A program made the position numbers and the translations under genes. A stretch of 64,000 nucleotides of DNA from Istiophorus platypterus (Eukaryota; Chordata; Actinopteri; Istiophoriformes; Istiophoridae): contig CM029111.1 of NCBI GenBank assembly GCA_016859345.1, positions 13,581,714 to 13,645,713 on the forward strand, read 5' to 3'. The notes under the pieces were generated by a model. The model had not been told where the DNA came from. It saw only the letters and a list, made by a program, of their open reading frames with translations, and did not search any database. Shown here one piece after another: positions 47,991 through 59,614 of the stretch; within the stretch, counting starts at the first letter, position 1, and each line of letters starts with the position of its first letter.

Positions 47991-48530
47991 TTTGGAAATT
48001 TCAACCTTCGCAAACGCAACGACTGGAACTGTCTGGAGGGCGCATCAAACAGTGAGTCATTACCGAAAACACTCTGGAGTCAATACGTGTAACGTGACCG
48101 CGGGTCACACTCCGTGAATGTTAAAGCAGATTGAGCCAAAGAAGGTCGGTTAGCCCGCCAGCTAACGTAGCAAACAAAAACAACAACAACAACAACAACA
48201 ACAACAAAACGAGTCACAGGATCGTTCGTCACAGGAGAGTAAAAGACGGGGGTGTTGTTTACTTACCTGACGGCGCGGCGCCTAACCCTCGACGCTGGTC
48301 TAGGACGGGGTTATTCCAGGGGTTTGATCGATAAGGGACGACGATCGGGTCGTTGTTCCTTAACTTTCCGGCGACGTGTTGCACAAAACTTGACGCTATG
48401 TGATGACAAACTTTCCCAAATTACCCCAAGTACTACCCCCCCCCCCGCATTATGTTCTGTTCTGTATGTTATGTGTTTTCATATCGGCGCTTATCGGACA
48501 ACACATACACCGATACCGCTGTATCTGTGA
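47991..48530. promoter_or_regulatory. Orphan CpG island with splice-donor signals on both strands
   Basis: By hand I count about 39 CpG in 48001-48530, a density close to that expected without CpG loss, unlike the rest of the window. On the minus strand TCAG followed by GTAAGT (exon edge at 48267) is a perfect splice donor. On the plus strand AACA before GTGAGT (48051) is a weaker donor downstream of the TATA box at 47868. The island also contains a CAA repeat. Together these suggest a promoter, possibly bidirectional, with non-coding first exons. I see no protein start continuing into a long frame on either strand. Confidence 0.45.
48181..48207. repeat. CAA trinucleotide repeat
   Basis: About nine CAA units inside the CpG island. 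The asparagine run in an overlapping frame is a repeat artefact. Confidence 0.95.
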
Positions 48531-48613
48531 CAGGTCAATATCAGAGAATGAAATGGGCCTAAAGATAAATCAAGTCTGTGCAGCACGTATGGAAATAGTG
48601 CTGGCATGAAATC

Positions 48614-48616
<3 letters not shown>

Positions 48617-48663
<47 letters not shown>
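48617..48663. repeat. TG microsatellite
   Basis: A pure TG run of about 23 units. Confidence 0.97.
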
Positions 48664-48664
<1 letters not shown>

Positions 48665-51097
48665 TGGAGATGGGGGCTATACAGTGGATTTATTTCCTGT
48701 GAAGTAAATGATAGGAAATAACAAACACTTCTTTAAACCGAGTTCAGTATTTAGGCACTTGACAGAATAACAGGCTTAAACAAACGCAAAGGAATTTATC
48801 AATAGATCTTCTTCAACCAGAATTGATGCAGTAATCGGGGCCAGATTGTAAATACTGGCAGGCCTGAAGCTCTATTTGGTTTTCAGCATTATCAGAGGTG
48901 GGAGGAAATTAAAGACTGCAGATCAATAGCAATATTTGTTTTATATTACTCAGGTGTCCTTTGATTGTCTGCATGAGTGAGCAACTGCAGTCTGATTTTT
49001 GTGACTGTCTCTATCAGATAACTACATACTATGGTCTATTAGGCAGATCACTTACACTTAAGATGAAGATGCTCTTGTACTTGTCCAAGTGCCTATCAGT
49101 AATAACTCCAGTAACAGAGCAGCTTATTATCCTCAGAATTGAATGGGGAGAAGGGTCTTTGTGATATAAAAAAAAAGAAAAATCATTAAATTTTAATTTT
49201 AGTGATTCAGATACTGTACTAATGTAACGTTCTACACAGACATAACGGGGCATGAGACATTTTGCACTATTACCCAAAAATATCAGTCCTGGCTGGAATT
49301 ATATTGCAGTGCAACTGAAGAAAACCTCCCTGACCTCACTTCCAAACTCCTCAATAGACAGAGTCATCTTCTTTGTGGCAAGGAGGGGAGGAGGGGGTCG
49401 GTTAACTATCCCCTCTAAGATGGGCCTTCGGTGAGAGGGAGAGGAGCACAGAGGGGTAAGTCAATGGGAAACTGAGATGATTAAGAGGCTTTCACTGTTA
49501 ACAGAAAAGCGAGGATTGGTTTCTATTGCACCCTCTTCTTTTCATGGCCTGGTCTAGTGGACAGGCTGGTGCTATAGTCTGAACAGAGCCAAGACTTGCC
49601 TATTAATAGACTATTGAGTGCTATTGATCCTTGGCTCGTGTGACACATAAGATACAATGAGCCATAGATCCCAGTAAAGAGCCATGTCTTTCTTTTCACT
49701 TTACCACAATTGCATATGATTATAGGAGTCTGAAGATCAGCGAAAGAGGCCTATCTATCTGTAACGATGACCAGAAGTGCGTCGGTACCCTGGGTAAAAG
49801 CCGAATGCAATTTGGGAACTTTTGTCATAAACACAAAAGCTCTTGAACAAAATGGCCACAATGGAGACTTGGCTTTGCCTAGACTGAATACTGCCCCTCC
49901 ATAATTTGATGGATAGGTTTTTGTGTAAACTACCCAAACATGGATATGTGTCAAAAAGCGAGACACTTTCTCTCCGCATCCAAGGTTAGAATAACTCCAA
50001 CAAGCTGCTATACAATTACAGATAAATTAGAGGGATAATGACGAGAGGGAACGGTGGTTATATCAATAACCCTTCTAATGGTCAATTCAGGAATGCTGTG
50101 CTAGATTTAGTGTAATGGAAAAGGTGCCTGTTTAGAAGAGGCTTACTTGTCGCCAAACAAGGGAACAAACCTCAAATAGCCAAATTAAAAACTGAATAAT
50201 AGATGAGTGATGCCAGGATGAGAGAGGGGAGGAGACAGCTGTAATTTCTACTCTTGGTGGAAAAAAGAAGCCTTGGCATGTAATTGTTGAGAATTTATAA
50301 GGGCACAGGAGAGGAATGGAGACAGGAGGAGATAAACATCTCACTGTGAGTATCACCTTTGCTGAAAGACACTTAATACTAATGGTTATATCAGGTGAAA
50401 GTCTACAAAATCCTCAAAACATTGTAAATGTTGTTGATATTAAGGTTGACTGCCAGTCTGGGTGGAAAAGTGACTCCCCTCCATTGGGTGTTTAACTCCT
50501 CGCAGAAAACCACGGCTGTGTTCTTCAAATGATAAGAAGTTTTGAATTATGTTGGAATGCAAGAGAGGGAGTTTATTGTGGCAGGGAATTGCATTAGAAT
50601 GCTATTGAATGCTCAAAAAGAGGTGCAAATTGTGTGCTGTTCGTGGTGCTGTTTTTTTTTTGTTGTTTTTAATTTGCCTAAGAGAGGGGTTTCTGGGGAG
50701 CCCTCTGTCAGTGAGACATCTTCAATACCACCATCTTCTTCCCAGATGGTGGCTGCAACCTCTTTCATGTGGCCAAAGATGGTCTCCTTACCTGTATAGA
50801 GGGCTGACACTGTAAGATTGTTTGAGGCACGCAAAAGAGCTGGATCTGCCACAAAAACCGGCAAACAGTGTTTTTTAATGAATACAAGCATTGATGCATC
50901 CGCGTCTGCACAAAGGAATAACTAGTTTACTGACAATGAACTATAGCATTATGGGTAATGAAGGGGAAATTGGTTCACACAGTAGAATATAATAAGCTTC
51001 AGTTATCATCAGGAAGAGTCAGCTTCTGCAGACTCGCTATTAACAGGAGTCTGACTCATTCTGTGTTTTTAGCTTGCTGGGTTTTCCATTGGGCTTG

Positions 51098-51127
51098 TTT
51101 TTTTTTTTTTTTCCTTTTTTTTTTTTT
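51098..51127. repeat. T-rich tract
   Basis: Two long T runs separated by CC. Confidence 0.9.
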
Positions 51128-52280
51128 CTCCATGCACCTGTGAGAGAAATAGGACTTCCCTGCTTGGTGGCTGGTGATGCAATCTGATATGAATGGAGGC
51201 TATGTGATCACAGAATAGCCTCTCTGGTGGAGAGGTGAAACTATTACTGCACCATTGAGTGCAGGTCATTTGCTGCAGCCACCTGGCCCTCTGATCACTA
51301 CTTGGAAAGGGCTGTAGTAGCTGGAATGGTCTCTCCCCCTCTGTTATCCTGTGTGCCTCTGCAAAGAAGTCCACCTTAAAGGGCAATGAGGTTTCATTCA
51401 GATTAGGATGTTATTTTTTATTTTGAGCAAGTGGGAAATACAATAATGCAGATTCACCTTTTTTATAAATTGGTTCAAGTCTTGATGAAGAATAGCTTTG
51501 AAAAGTTCAATTTTTTTCTTTTTATTATATTTTGGCATTTTCAGTGCTTTTTTTTAATACCTTTTAGATCTATTTTTGTAGTGTACGTGAATTAACCAGG
51601 TGCTTAATTGCTTTTCAGTTCAGCTTGTTGACATGAGGGCGTGAAGAATCATGACTTTCAGTCAGGGAGGTTCTACATAGTGTCCTTCTTTTAAGCTTAC
51701 ACCAGCCTGTACAGACACTGCCTAACTCTGCTAACTCCACTATGCATCACAGCATTTCACGGGTTGTACATCGGAGACCACAGATTAAAAAAAAAAGAGA
51801 GATAGTTTGTAAGTTAGAATTCAGAGATGGAAAGATTGCTTTCAGTCCCATGTAAAATTCATTCCATTACATTTGCGTGGTACATAGGTTCAAGTTGTTG
51901 TTTTTATACACTTACCCTCCATAGCATGTTAACATCATGTCATGCCAAATGGTGCACTTTCTCATCAAAGTTTCAGTGCTGTTTGGAGAGCCTGAGAGGA
52001 AAAGGTTTGTAACAGAGAGACGTGAGCAGGAATCTCAACAATATGTTGGTGAGGAAGACCTGCTGGCTTGTCAGCTCACACACAGATGGACGGTGTGTCA
52101 AAGGAATCTCACACACACTGATCGGAGGCTCCCCTCCCGCCCCGCAGAGGGAGGAAATGGGACTGAACGAGAGGAGGAAGAGCGGGAGAAGGAGTTAATC
52201 ACCACACTAATGCTGCACTTCATCATCGTTTCCTGAGCCTGCCTGCTCACCCTCGCTGCCAGTGCTTGACTGTCTACACA

Positions 52281-52294
52281 GCGCCCCCTGCTCC
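52281..52294 (-). promoter_or_regulatory. Candidate CTCF binding site
   Basis: Read on the minus strand, GGAGCAGGGGGCGC matches 12 of 14 positions of the CTCF consensus CCASYAGRKGGCRS, including the whole AGCAGGGGGCGC core. CTCF binds such sites as a zinc-finger protein and its orientation helps define chromatin loops. The flank is ordinary unique sequence. Occupancy cannot be judged from sequence alone. Confidence 0.45.
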
Positions 52295-53476
52295 CAGTTT
52301 TTGCTACAGCACTGTTGAAGGCAACCCACAATGAGCTTATCACTCCGGCAGAGTGACTGGAACTCAAGTAGGATAGCATGTTTATGGAAGAGACACACAA
52401 AGCACCATGTGAAAGTTGTTGATCCTTGAAGGTGATTCAATGGCCGCCAATAGGGAGAGGATTTGGACTGACCTTGGCTGTAGTGCATCAGATATGTATG
52501 TGGGGCAAAGTGCTTTCTGTGTTTTTTCATGCATGCTTTTTCGACACTGGTCCTTTGGGGAAGACTATTTATTTTTGCAAAGGCCCACATGTGGTGTTCT
52601 GACCCTGTGCTGTGTTTGCGCATGGCTTGTGTGACAGGGTATGTGTGCTACTACATTTTGTCTTAGTGCATGTGTGCATAAGTGCATGTAGGCTGGCGGT
52701 GAAGGTGAGTGAGTTTAAGCAGGCTCTCCCCCTGGGCTTTTGTTCACAGACAGTTACAACCAGGATCTTAGGAAGTGCTGTGCTGTGCTGCCGTGCATGG
52801 CCAAACGTCAGCTTGGCCTCAAAAATATGAGTCCATGTGCAATGTGCATAACTCACGGCCTTGCTGCCACACCCGCCCCACTGCCCTGGCAGGCTCTCCC
52901 TCAGACCGTAACTGCCGGCACAGCCTCTTACACACATTTTAGTCCCCTGGATTAAATACTGTGAGATGCCATTCATGCCCAGGCAAGTGCACAAACCCTG
53001 TCTCTGTCTCTGACAAATGCACCAGCTCACAGATAGTATACCCCTGTTGAGATCTTTGTACAATACACGCAGAGCTAATGCCAGCTTTATGGCTTTTATG
53101 CTGCATCTGAATAGCTGAAATGGGTACCCTCACAATTTTTGGAAAAATTGCTATCAGAGAAGAAAATGAAATGAAACAGGGTAGTTGACACACTCATAAC
53201 CTCTTTTGCTCTTAGGCAGTCTGACGATGTCTCACGTAGACTCTGAAAAAGCTTCCCCTATTGTTTTCTTGTTTCTCATAACCATCAGGTTACCTGACTG
53301 ATGTTGTCCTGGTGGTAATTTGGGGCATTGGGTATGTGCAAAAGGGTAATAGTTTGTTTTTCGAATTACACTTCAAGTCTCCTACATGCTACATAGGAAC
53401 AAAGAGTGTCTTTTAAAATGGGAGCATACAGTCTCAGGCGTTAGCAGGGCTGCAGCACGGTATGGTGTGATAGTGT

Positions 53477-53477
<1 letters not shown>
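52295..53477. other. Non-coding sequence
   Basis: Overlapping frames up to 164 codons on the minus strand (53063-52569) and several on the plus strand, none with recognisable features. Nothing specific seen. Confidence 0.55.

Positions 53478-53526
<49 letters not shown>
53478..53526. repeat. TG microsatellite
   Basis: A pure TG run of about 24 units. Confidence 0.97.
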
Positions 53527-53527
<1 letters not shown>

Positions 53528-54060
53528 ATGTGTGAGTGATAGAGTGACAGCCACATGACAGGACTAAGCTGTGATCACAGCTCTGTTGAGGAGACACCGA
53601 TGGCAGTGCTTGGTTCGATGCCTGTCAGTTTGTCTATCCGTCTGCCTTTCCGGTCATAATGTAGGTACACATGCGCATAGACACACCAGACATACCTGGC
53701 TCAGTGCTTAATGGGTGCCTGTCACACACATATGCCCGCATGCACACAGTCAACAAACTGGTTGTGCACCACGGTGCAGTGATTTCAGCTTTGGTTCCAC
53801 ATCACCTCCTGCTAATGGTGGTAATTAATTGATGAATGAGGTCAAATCGGAGATATCCAGGCACGTCTCAATTCGGATACAACCCCATCTCATCCCGGTG
53901 CTCACCTCTCTGCCACCCCCCAAGTTGTTTTCTTAATGCGCAGTGCACCACATTCCCTCTGTGCTCATCTGCATAAGACCTTGGGATGAATGTTAACGAT
54001 GTTTAATTAGACAAGATGTGGGATGGATGAGTGGGTGGAGGCAGTGAGGCCAGTGTGGTG
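53527..54060. other. Non-coding sequence between a microsatellite and a CTCF-like site
   Basis: A short TAAT-rich stretch near 53815-53840 (CTAATGG, GGTAATTAATTGATG) resembles homeodomain sites. Otherwise unremarkable. Confidence 0.5.
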
Positions 54061-54074
54061 CTGCCCCCCACTGG
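54061..54074 (-). promoter_or_regulatory. Candidate CTCF binding site
   Basis: Read on the minus strand, CCAGTGGGGGGCAG matches 13 of 14 positions of CCASYAGRKGGCRS; the sixth base is G in place of A. It has the same orientation as the candidate at 52281, 1.8 kb away. Same-direction clusters are common at chromatin domain edges. The next bases on the plus strand (CACTGGGGGG) form a C/G near-palindrome, so chance composition is an alternative. Confidence 0.35.
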
Positions 54075-54092
54075 GGGGAGAGAACACATAAA

Positions 54093-54182
54093 ACACACAC
54101 ACAGGAACCTGCAAGAATACACACACACACACACGTGCACACACAAGCGCACATACACACACGTGCACACAGACACACACAC
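54093..54182. repeat. CA-rich microsatellite region
   Basis: Interrupted CACACA runs with CGTGCACAC interruptions on the plus strand. Confidence 0.9.
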
Positions 54183-54319
54183 TTGATTAACAATAAATGA
54201 CCATAAAGGCCAAAAGCTAAAGCTGTACATGACCTTCCATTGTACTGGTATATTCTGACTTGGTGCTATAGGTGCCCCTTCCCATATTTCATCAACATCA
54301 AGGGAATAGACCTCTCACT

Positions 54320-54560
54320 CTTATTGCAATATAGATTAGACATTTAAATGCAATATATTTGTAAGATATTATGTCATGATTACTAACTTCCCTGGTAAAT
54401 CTAATTAACCAAACATTTATTTTCTCGCTAGCCTTCCATCTGAAATCAACTATTTTCTGGTGGAATTAATTAAGAGCATTATTATGATTTAAATTAATCA
54501 AATTCATAGAAATTGAATTCATCCTCCTGGCTCCAGCCCTTGACTGTATTCAGATAGTTT
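54320..54560. promoter_or_regulatory. AT-rich candidate enhancer, TAAT cluster
   Basis: At least five homeodomain-type cores lie within about 130 bases: CTAATTAACC, GGAATTAATTAAGAG, TTTAAATTAATCAAATT and nearby TGATTAC. A CGCTAGCCTTCCATCTGAAA stretch in the middle is not AT-rich. Dense TAAT clusters in otherwise repeat-free DNA are typical of conserved developmental elements, but AT-rich composition alone raises such counts. Confidence 0.3.
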
Positions 54561-56639
54561 CTAGAGTGTTGTACCACCACTTGAATACTGGTTGAATGGA
54601 TTGGGCACAGTGAACCCATTCGACATTGAAACATCTCATCAATACTCTTTGGACTAATTTAACTCCAGCTTATTAAAATTTCTGGTCCACAGCTGGTTGA
54701 CTGAACATTGTGGCTGGGATCGATGCTAGGTGAGTGCACTGCGCTCTGTGCCTGAGACCAGCATGCTGGCTTCTCATGCTTATCTAAGATATTGAGACAA
54801 CTTTCTCGTCCCAGCTCGCTCTCTATAAACATTTCCACTACATGGATCTGTGAGAGAACATCAAGCGGCAGCTTACTGTAGGGTAATCCTGTAAATGATC
54901 GGCATGTCGTTTCGACAGTGCAGCCATTGCAGAGATAAGGGGATGCAGATGTTTCCCTCTTGCTGTTCCCAGATGAGGTGTCATTATCCAGGCTTGGTCT
55001 CAGACCTGCTGTTTTCAGCCCATCTCAACTGGGTGACTGACTGTGGACTGGATGCAAAGACACACTCAAACGTGCTCTTTGTGTCTATTGCCTGCTGCTG
55101 TCTCCTCCCGGCATGGGCTTATCTTGTGGTCACGGCCAGACAGAGACACCTGCGAATGCTGTGGATTAGCAGCCTGCCTGGGGTAAGGCATTTAAAGCAG
55201 TACCCCAAGGATCCTGGGCCGAAGGCAGGCTGAGTCGTGAAGCTGAAGCAAGCTCAACAGAGGCATCTCAGGTCCTAGATCGAGATCAATGACTTTTTTT
55301 TTTAAGGGCTGCCATATAAAACATTCAATGAAAGAGTCATTTGAGAGATACGGGTAAACATGCTGTGATTACAATAGAGAAAGAGGGATCGTGTTTGCTC
55401 TCCTAAAAGTCTTGCTGAAACAACAACAAGGCTGCTTGTTCTGCTTTGTGTTGGAGATGCCATGTTGAATCTCCACTCTTAATTAATTTGGTGAGCACAG
55501 AGAGGGAGCGTTTGTCACCCTTGCTCTCGCCTGTTAGTGCTATTTGTCTCTGGGTGACCTTTGATTTCACACCGCATTGGTTTTCTCCCATTATGGACAA
55601 GAGGCGGTTTTTGCTGACAACAGAGGAAACCTTATCTTTTAAATAAGTAATTCCTCAACTGTTCAGTGAGTTCACCAGCAGCAAAATATTGGGATTGCTG
55701 AAAAGGCAGGCACAGGAGCACACTGGGAAAAAAGATCTCTCTCTATATGCTACAGCCTAGCTCTCATTAAGAATTCCACAACGCAGTGTTTTAACAGGGC
55801 ATCCCACTCGATAGTATATTTTACAATACTACTAGAATACTGCTTTATTTGTAGACATTATAAACTTGTTAAAAAAAATGTTTGTTTGTTAATTTGTTCC
55901 CTTAATTTATACTGTAGGTAGTTAAGTTCTAGGCTCTAAACCTGGATTCACATTATACGCATGGAGGCCCTGTGGTTAAGAGACCTCCATGTGAGTGTAT
56001 ATGGACAGCTCTTGGTTTGGCATCTGTTCTGTGTGTGACTTAGGAGGCACAGAGGTGGCAGGTTTATCGTTGTATTGTAGAGGGGTTTAGGCAGTGACAC
56101 AATAGCATCAGCCAGGCCTCCCTGGCACCAGCTGGGGCCTGGAGCTTTAGGACTGTGGTAAGGGAGCACTGATTGGGGTGATGGCTAGAGTGACTGAGAG
56201 GTGGGACAGATGAGGGAATTGTAAGGGGATGGATGTGTTGGCACCTGGCTCTCTTGGTTCTGGCTGGTTGCTGGAGCAGTCTCCAGTAACACTGATGCAT
56301 GGCCATGAATTATATTATGCCTTGGCAGCTGCTTACTCCCAGATTCATCTCAGCAGTCATTGGGTTATTTATTTATTTGTTTCCACAATTTGTCAGAAGA
56401 GTTCCCATGTAAAGAAAAAAAAACAATCTAACAAGATTAAAAAATGAGGTCGATTTAGAGTATTTTACCATATGGGTATTTGTGCAGGTAAAGGCATTAT
56501 GACAGCTTGCAAAGGTGTAGCAGCTAAATCTGATGGAGTGCTTTGTTTCTGCCCAAATGTCATTGGGTGGGAAAAAAAGATTGCGTGACAGTGTACAAGA
56601 CGGTTTTCTCTGAACATCTCTTGAACACCTGCCTGGAAA

Positions 56640-57080
56640 CCTGCCGGGATAACACCTCATTCAATGGCTGCCTACGAGCTGTGGCGGCTCAGGCTGTGCG
56701 AGATAGAAGTGATGCCTTGGCTCTTTTGTTCAACTCTGACATGGCTGTTCGGACACCTTTGTTCTGGGAGGAGAGGCCCATTCACGGCGTGCCCGAGGAA
56801 CAAATTGAATCTGGTTGACAATTAATAGCCGTGCGACATGTTTAATTAAGAGCATGTAGCCAGCGAGCGACGTGTGGGAGATAAACAGAGGAAAGCTGCA
56901 CAGAGCCAGACTGGGCTCACAAAGGAGCAGGCCATTGGAGCGTCTGGTTGATCGATTCCCAACCGTCTGCAGAGAGCAGCCTTCACAAAGAGCAGCCTGC
57001 GCCTCCCCTCTCAACGGGCCAAACTTTGAGGGGAGAGATGTGAGACTGATAATGCACACAAGGCAAATGGGAGTATGCAG
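56640..57080. promoter_or_regulatory. Candidate conserved non-coding element
   Basis: Long repeat-free block with TTGACAATTAATAGCC, GTTTAATTAAGAGC, AACACCTCATTCAATGG, a GGAACAAATTGAATC and GGTTGATCGATTCC. GC content is intermediate and word diversity is high. Frames on both strands of about 100 codons overlap here without domains, as often happens in conserved non-coding sequence. Confidence 0.3.
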
Positions 57081-57408
57081 ATAGAGGCAGAAAAGTTGGG
57101 GAAAAGTTAGCTCAGTGAAAATTTAGTGCAAGTGAACCCTACACAGCTCCACGGATGCACCTCAGCGTTTGGTATCTCCGGTTTGGCGAAAACAACCTTA
57201 ACCATGGAGATTGCTTGTGTAATCACCACAGTCAAGTGGTTCTCGACCGTGGCTCATGTGGATGTTTAGTGTTACATAGATGTCTGGTGTTGGGGTCTAA
57301 TGTTGGGAGACAAAACATGCATGGCGGCAAACTCATTTGACTCGAGGCGTGTGTGACCTTCACAGTCCCACATTCCTGTTATTGTAACATGAACACGAAG
57401 CGGCAGAG

Positions 57409-57437
57409 AGCTGTGAGAGAGAGCTGTGAGAGAGAGC

Positions 57438-57517
<80 letters not shown>
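57409..57517. repeat. Three 13-base repeats running into a GA microsatellite
   Basis: AGCTGTGAGAGAG is repeated three times from 57409 (57409-57421, 57422-57434 and from 57435), then passes into a pure GA run to 57517. This looks like a longer unit partly replaced by the dinucleotide expansion. Confidence 0.9.
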
Positions 57518-57521
<4 letters not shown>

Positions 57522-57770
57522 AGAACACTTGACAGCTTGTCTGATAGGCCAAACAATACCAGCCATGGCCAGGCGATGCTCTGGACAGATAGCTGCACAC
57601 ATACACACAAACACACACACATGCACTCACACCCACTTCAATTAAAGAGAACCCTCCTCCAGAACTAACAATCACATCAGTCAGTGAGATGGCAGGAGCT
57701 GAGAGCAGATAAAATGAGAGCAGTTCATGTGAGGATTTGACTGATACTGTTTGTGTGCCTGCATGTACAG

Positions 57771-57772
<2 letters not shown>
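57518..57772. other. Short non-coding gap with a CA run
   Basis: Unique sequence with a short CACACA stretch at about 57593-57620. No gene seen. Confidence 0.55.

Positions 57773-57823
<51 letters not shown>
57773..57823. repeat. TG microsatellite
   Basis: A pure TG run of about 25 units. Confidence 0.97.
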
Positions 57824-57824
<1 letters not shown>

Positions 57825-59399
57825 CTGCCTGGACATGTGTGTGCTGACAGGCGTACAGAAAGATGACAGGAACAGAAAGGGAGTTGCAGGAATGTAACTT
57901 TTTCATTTAAGAATTAAAAGGGTGTGTGTGCGTGTGTGCCTTGCAGACTGTGTACAGGGAGTAGCAATAGAGGATAAAGGCATGATTCTGACAGACAAAG
58001 GGTGATCCTTTCATGCTGACGAGTAGTTGGGGGGGGGGGGTTCTGCCGGCTAATTGGCCTGAGCGGGAGATCTGGCCATCCCTTTGGTGGAATTTCAGTC
58101 TTGTCTCTGTGTCTTTTTTCTCTTTCTCTGGAGCGGAGTGTGTCACTCTGTGGATGAACAAGACAGTGTGGACTCAATATTTCATCCTGTTTCTCCTCAC
58201 GACATATACTGTAGTCGATTAAAGACGTAACATTTTGCCCTTTAACACATAATCTGCCTCTTCGTCAGTCTGTTTCTTTGCTTCCTTATCTCCCACTCCA
58301 CCAAACCCCCCTTCCTCTCCTGTGCCGCTTCTCTCCCTGTCTCTAATATGGTGTGGAGGCTTTAGTTTGTTGTATCACAATTTGTTCTCCTGTCAGAACA
58401 TTCTGCATTTTTCTACTTAAGAACTCTTTCGCTATAGTTGCAGATTGGGAACAGGCTGAGCCAAACACTATAAACATAACCCCCTCATATTCTCAGCGTT
58501 GAATGCTACTGAGGCAAAGGCAGTTACACATATGTTCTCCGCGCGCTCACAGGCACATGTGCATGACTCCATGGCCAAAGATAGCTGCAATTTTGAAGGA
58601 AGACCTGTAGGTGGTTCTGGGGTGTGTCTCGAATTGAAAGTTGGAAATTGGTTTCATGCAAGGGTGCCCCAGTCATTTGGCTGCGCTGAATAGTAGAATT
58701 CAGAGGATAATGCGGGCATTAATTGATTCTGGAGCCTGAAATAAATAGGCTTTCAGCACATATGAGACAGAACTCTGCTCATTTGTGCCTTTCAAGGAAG
58801 ACAGGGGAGTCTCTTCTCCTCCCCTCCCTTCTTTGGATAGGTCCTGCAGGAGTGTTAAAATGAAAGCTGACATCAGTTGATTGATATGAAGTGAATGGTG
58901 ACCTTCTCGATTCCACTGTCACTTCATTTATGCACGATACCATCGCTCCTTGACTTTTGGGAAGATTTTGGTGATATTTGAGGATATAGTGCTCAGATTC
59001 TTACAATGTCTCCATGGAGAGAAATCACACCTCAATTATATTTAGATGACATTTAATGCCCTCTCAGTGGATTTTCACTGCGATATATTTCTCACACAAA
59101 GCATAAGAAAGCAACAAATGTAACATTTATGTCTGCACTCTATATCAAATTGTGAAATTACATTAGGGCTCAAACAGACCTGGCGGCTGTTGGCTGTACA
59201 ATCTGACACGGTACTTTCAATATCTGCTGTCTACCAAAACAAGAGCAACTGTCAAATAGAAGACAAACAGTAAAGAATAAGAGACTCGGAGAGAACCCCC
59301 TCCTTTAGTAAGTTTGACTGCTCCTGCGGTTCTTTCTCCCCTTTTGGTGGACAGGAGTTGGGTTTTAGGGGGGGAAAAGTTCAGCAGCAGAGTGGGGTA
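57824..59399. other. Non-coding sequence
   Basis: A G run of 12 lies at 58029-58040. A repeat-free AT-rich block at about 58690-59170 (for example GCATTAATTGATTC and TTTATGCACGATACC) could be regulatory. No credible exon. Confidence 0.5.
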
Positions 59400-59443
59400 A
59401 CAGCCTGGAGTCTCTGCAGTTGGGCCGGGGTAAGGTCAGCATC

Positions 59444-59608
59444 ATGGAGGCTCTGCCATTCTCCGTTCTCCTTGGTTGGGCCGTCAGCAGGGGGGAACAG
59501 ACATCCTGCTGCATAGATGATGAAGAGGACGTGCGGCGCGGACGCCAGAGGTCAGACAGCCACGGGGAGCCAGGAAGTGAACCTGGACACTTCCCGCCGC
59601 GCCCTGTA
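59444..59608 (+). other. Candidate first coding exon of a secreted protein, weak
   Basis: An ATG with A at -3 and G at +4 opens a frame whose first residues, MEALPFSVLLGWAVS, form a short hydrophobic segment like a signal peptide. It continues into an acidic stretch (DDEED) and an arginine-rich stretch (RRGRQR). The frame runs 55 codons to CTGTA before GTGAGC, a possible donor in phase 0. The sequence is CpG-richer than its surroundings (GCGGCGCGGACG, CCGCCGCGCC). I recognise no family. A chance frame in a GC-rich patch is as likely. Confidence 0.18.
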
Positions 59609-59614
59609 GTGAGC

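Larger units (their letters stand above)
48531..52280. other. Non-coding sequence with TG and T tracts
   Basis: Contains a TG microsatellite (48617-48663) and a long T-rich tract (51098-51127). The remaining sequence is unique, with frames up to 105 codons lacking domains. No exon is supported. Confidence 0.6.
54183..57408. other. Non-coding sequence with two enhancer-like blocks
   Basis: The blocks at 54320-54560 and 56640-57080 are listed separately. Between them is unique sequence with frames up to 112 codons that lack domains. No exon supported. Confidence 0.55.

Noticed and set aside
52569..53063. 164-codon minus-strand open frame with many cysteines and histidines
   Set aside because: The Cys and His residues are not spaced as zinc fingers and there is no conservation evidence.
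53608..53625. GGTTCGATGCC, resembling a tRNA T-arm
   Set aside because: No matching acceptor, D-arm or anticodon arm can be built around it.
57379..57906. 175-codon minus-strand frame rich in Ser, Leu, His and Thr
   Set aside because: It is the translation of the GA and TG microsatellites.
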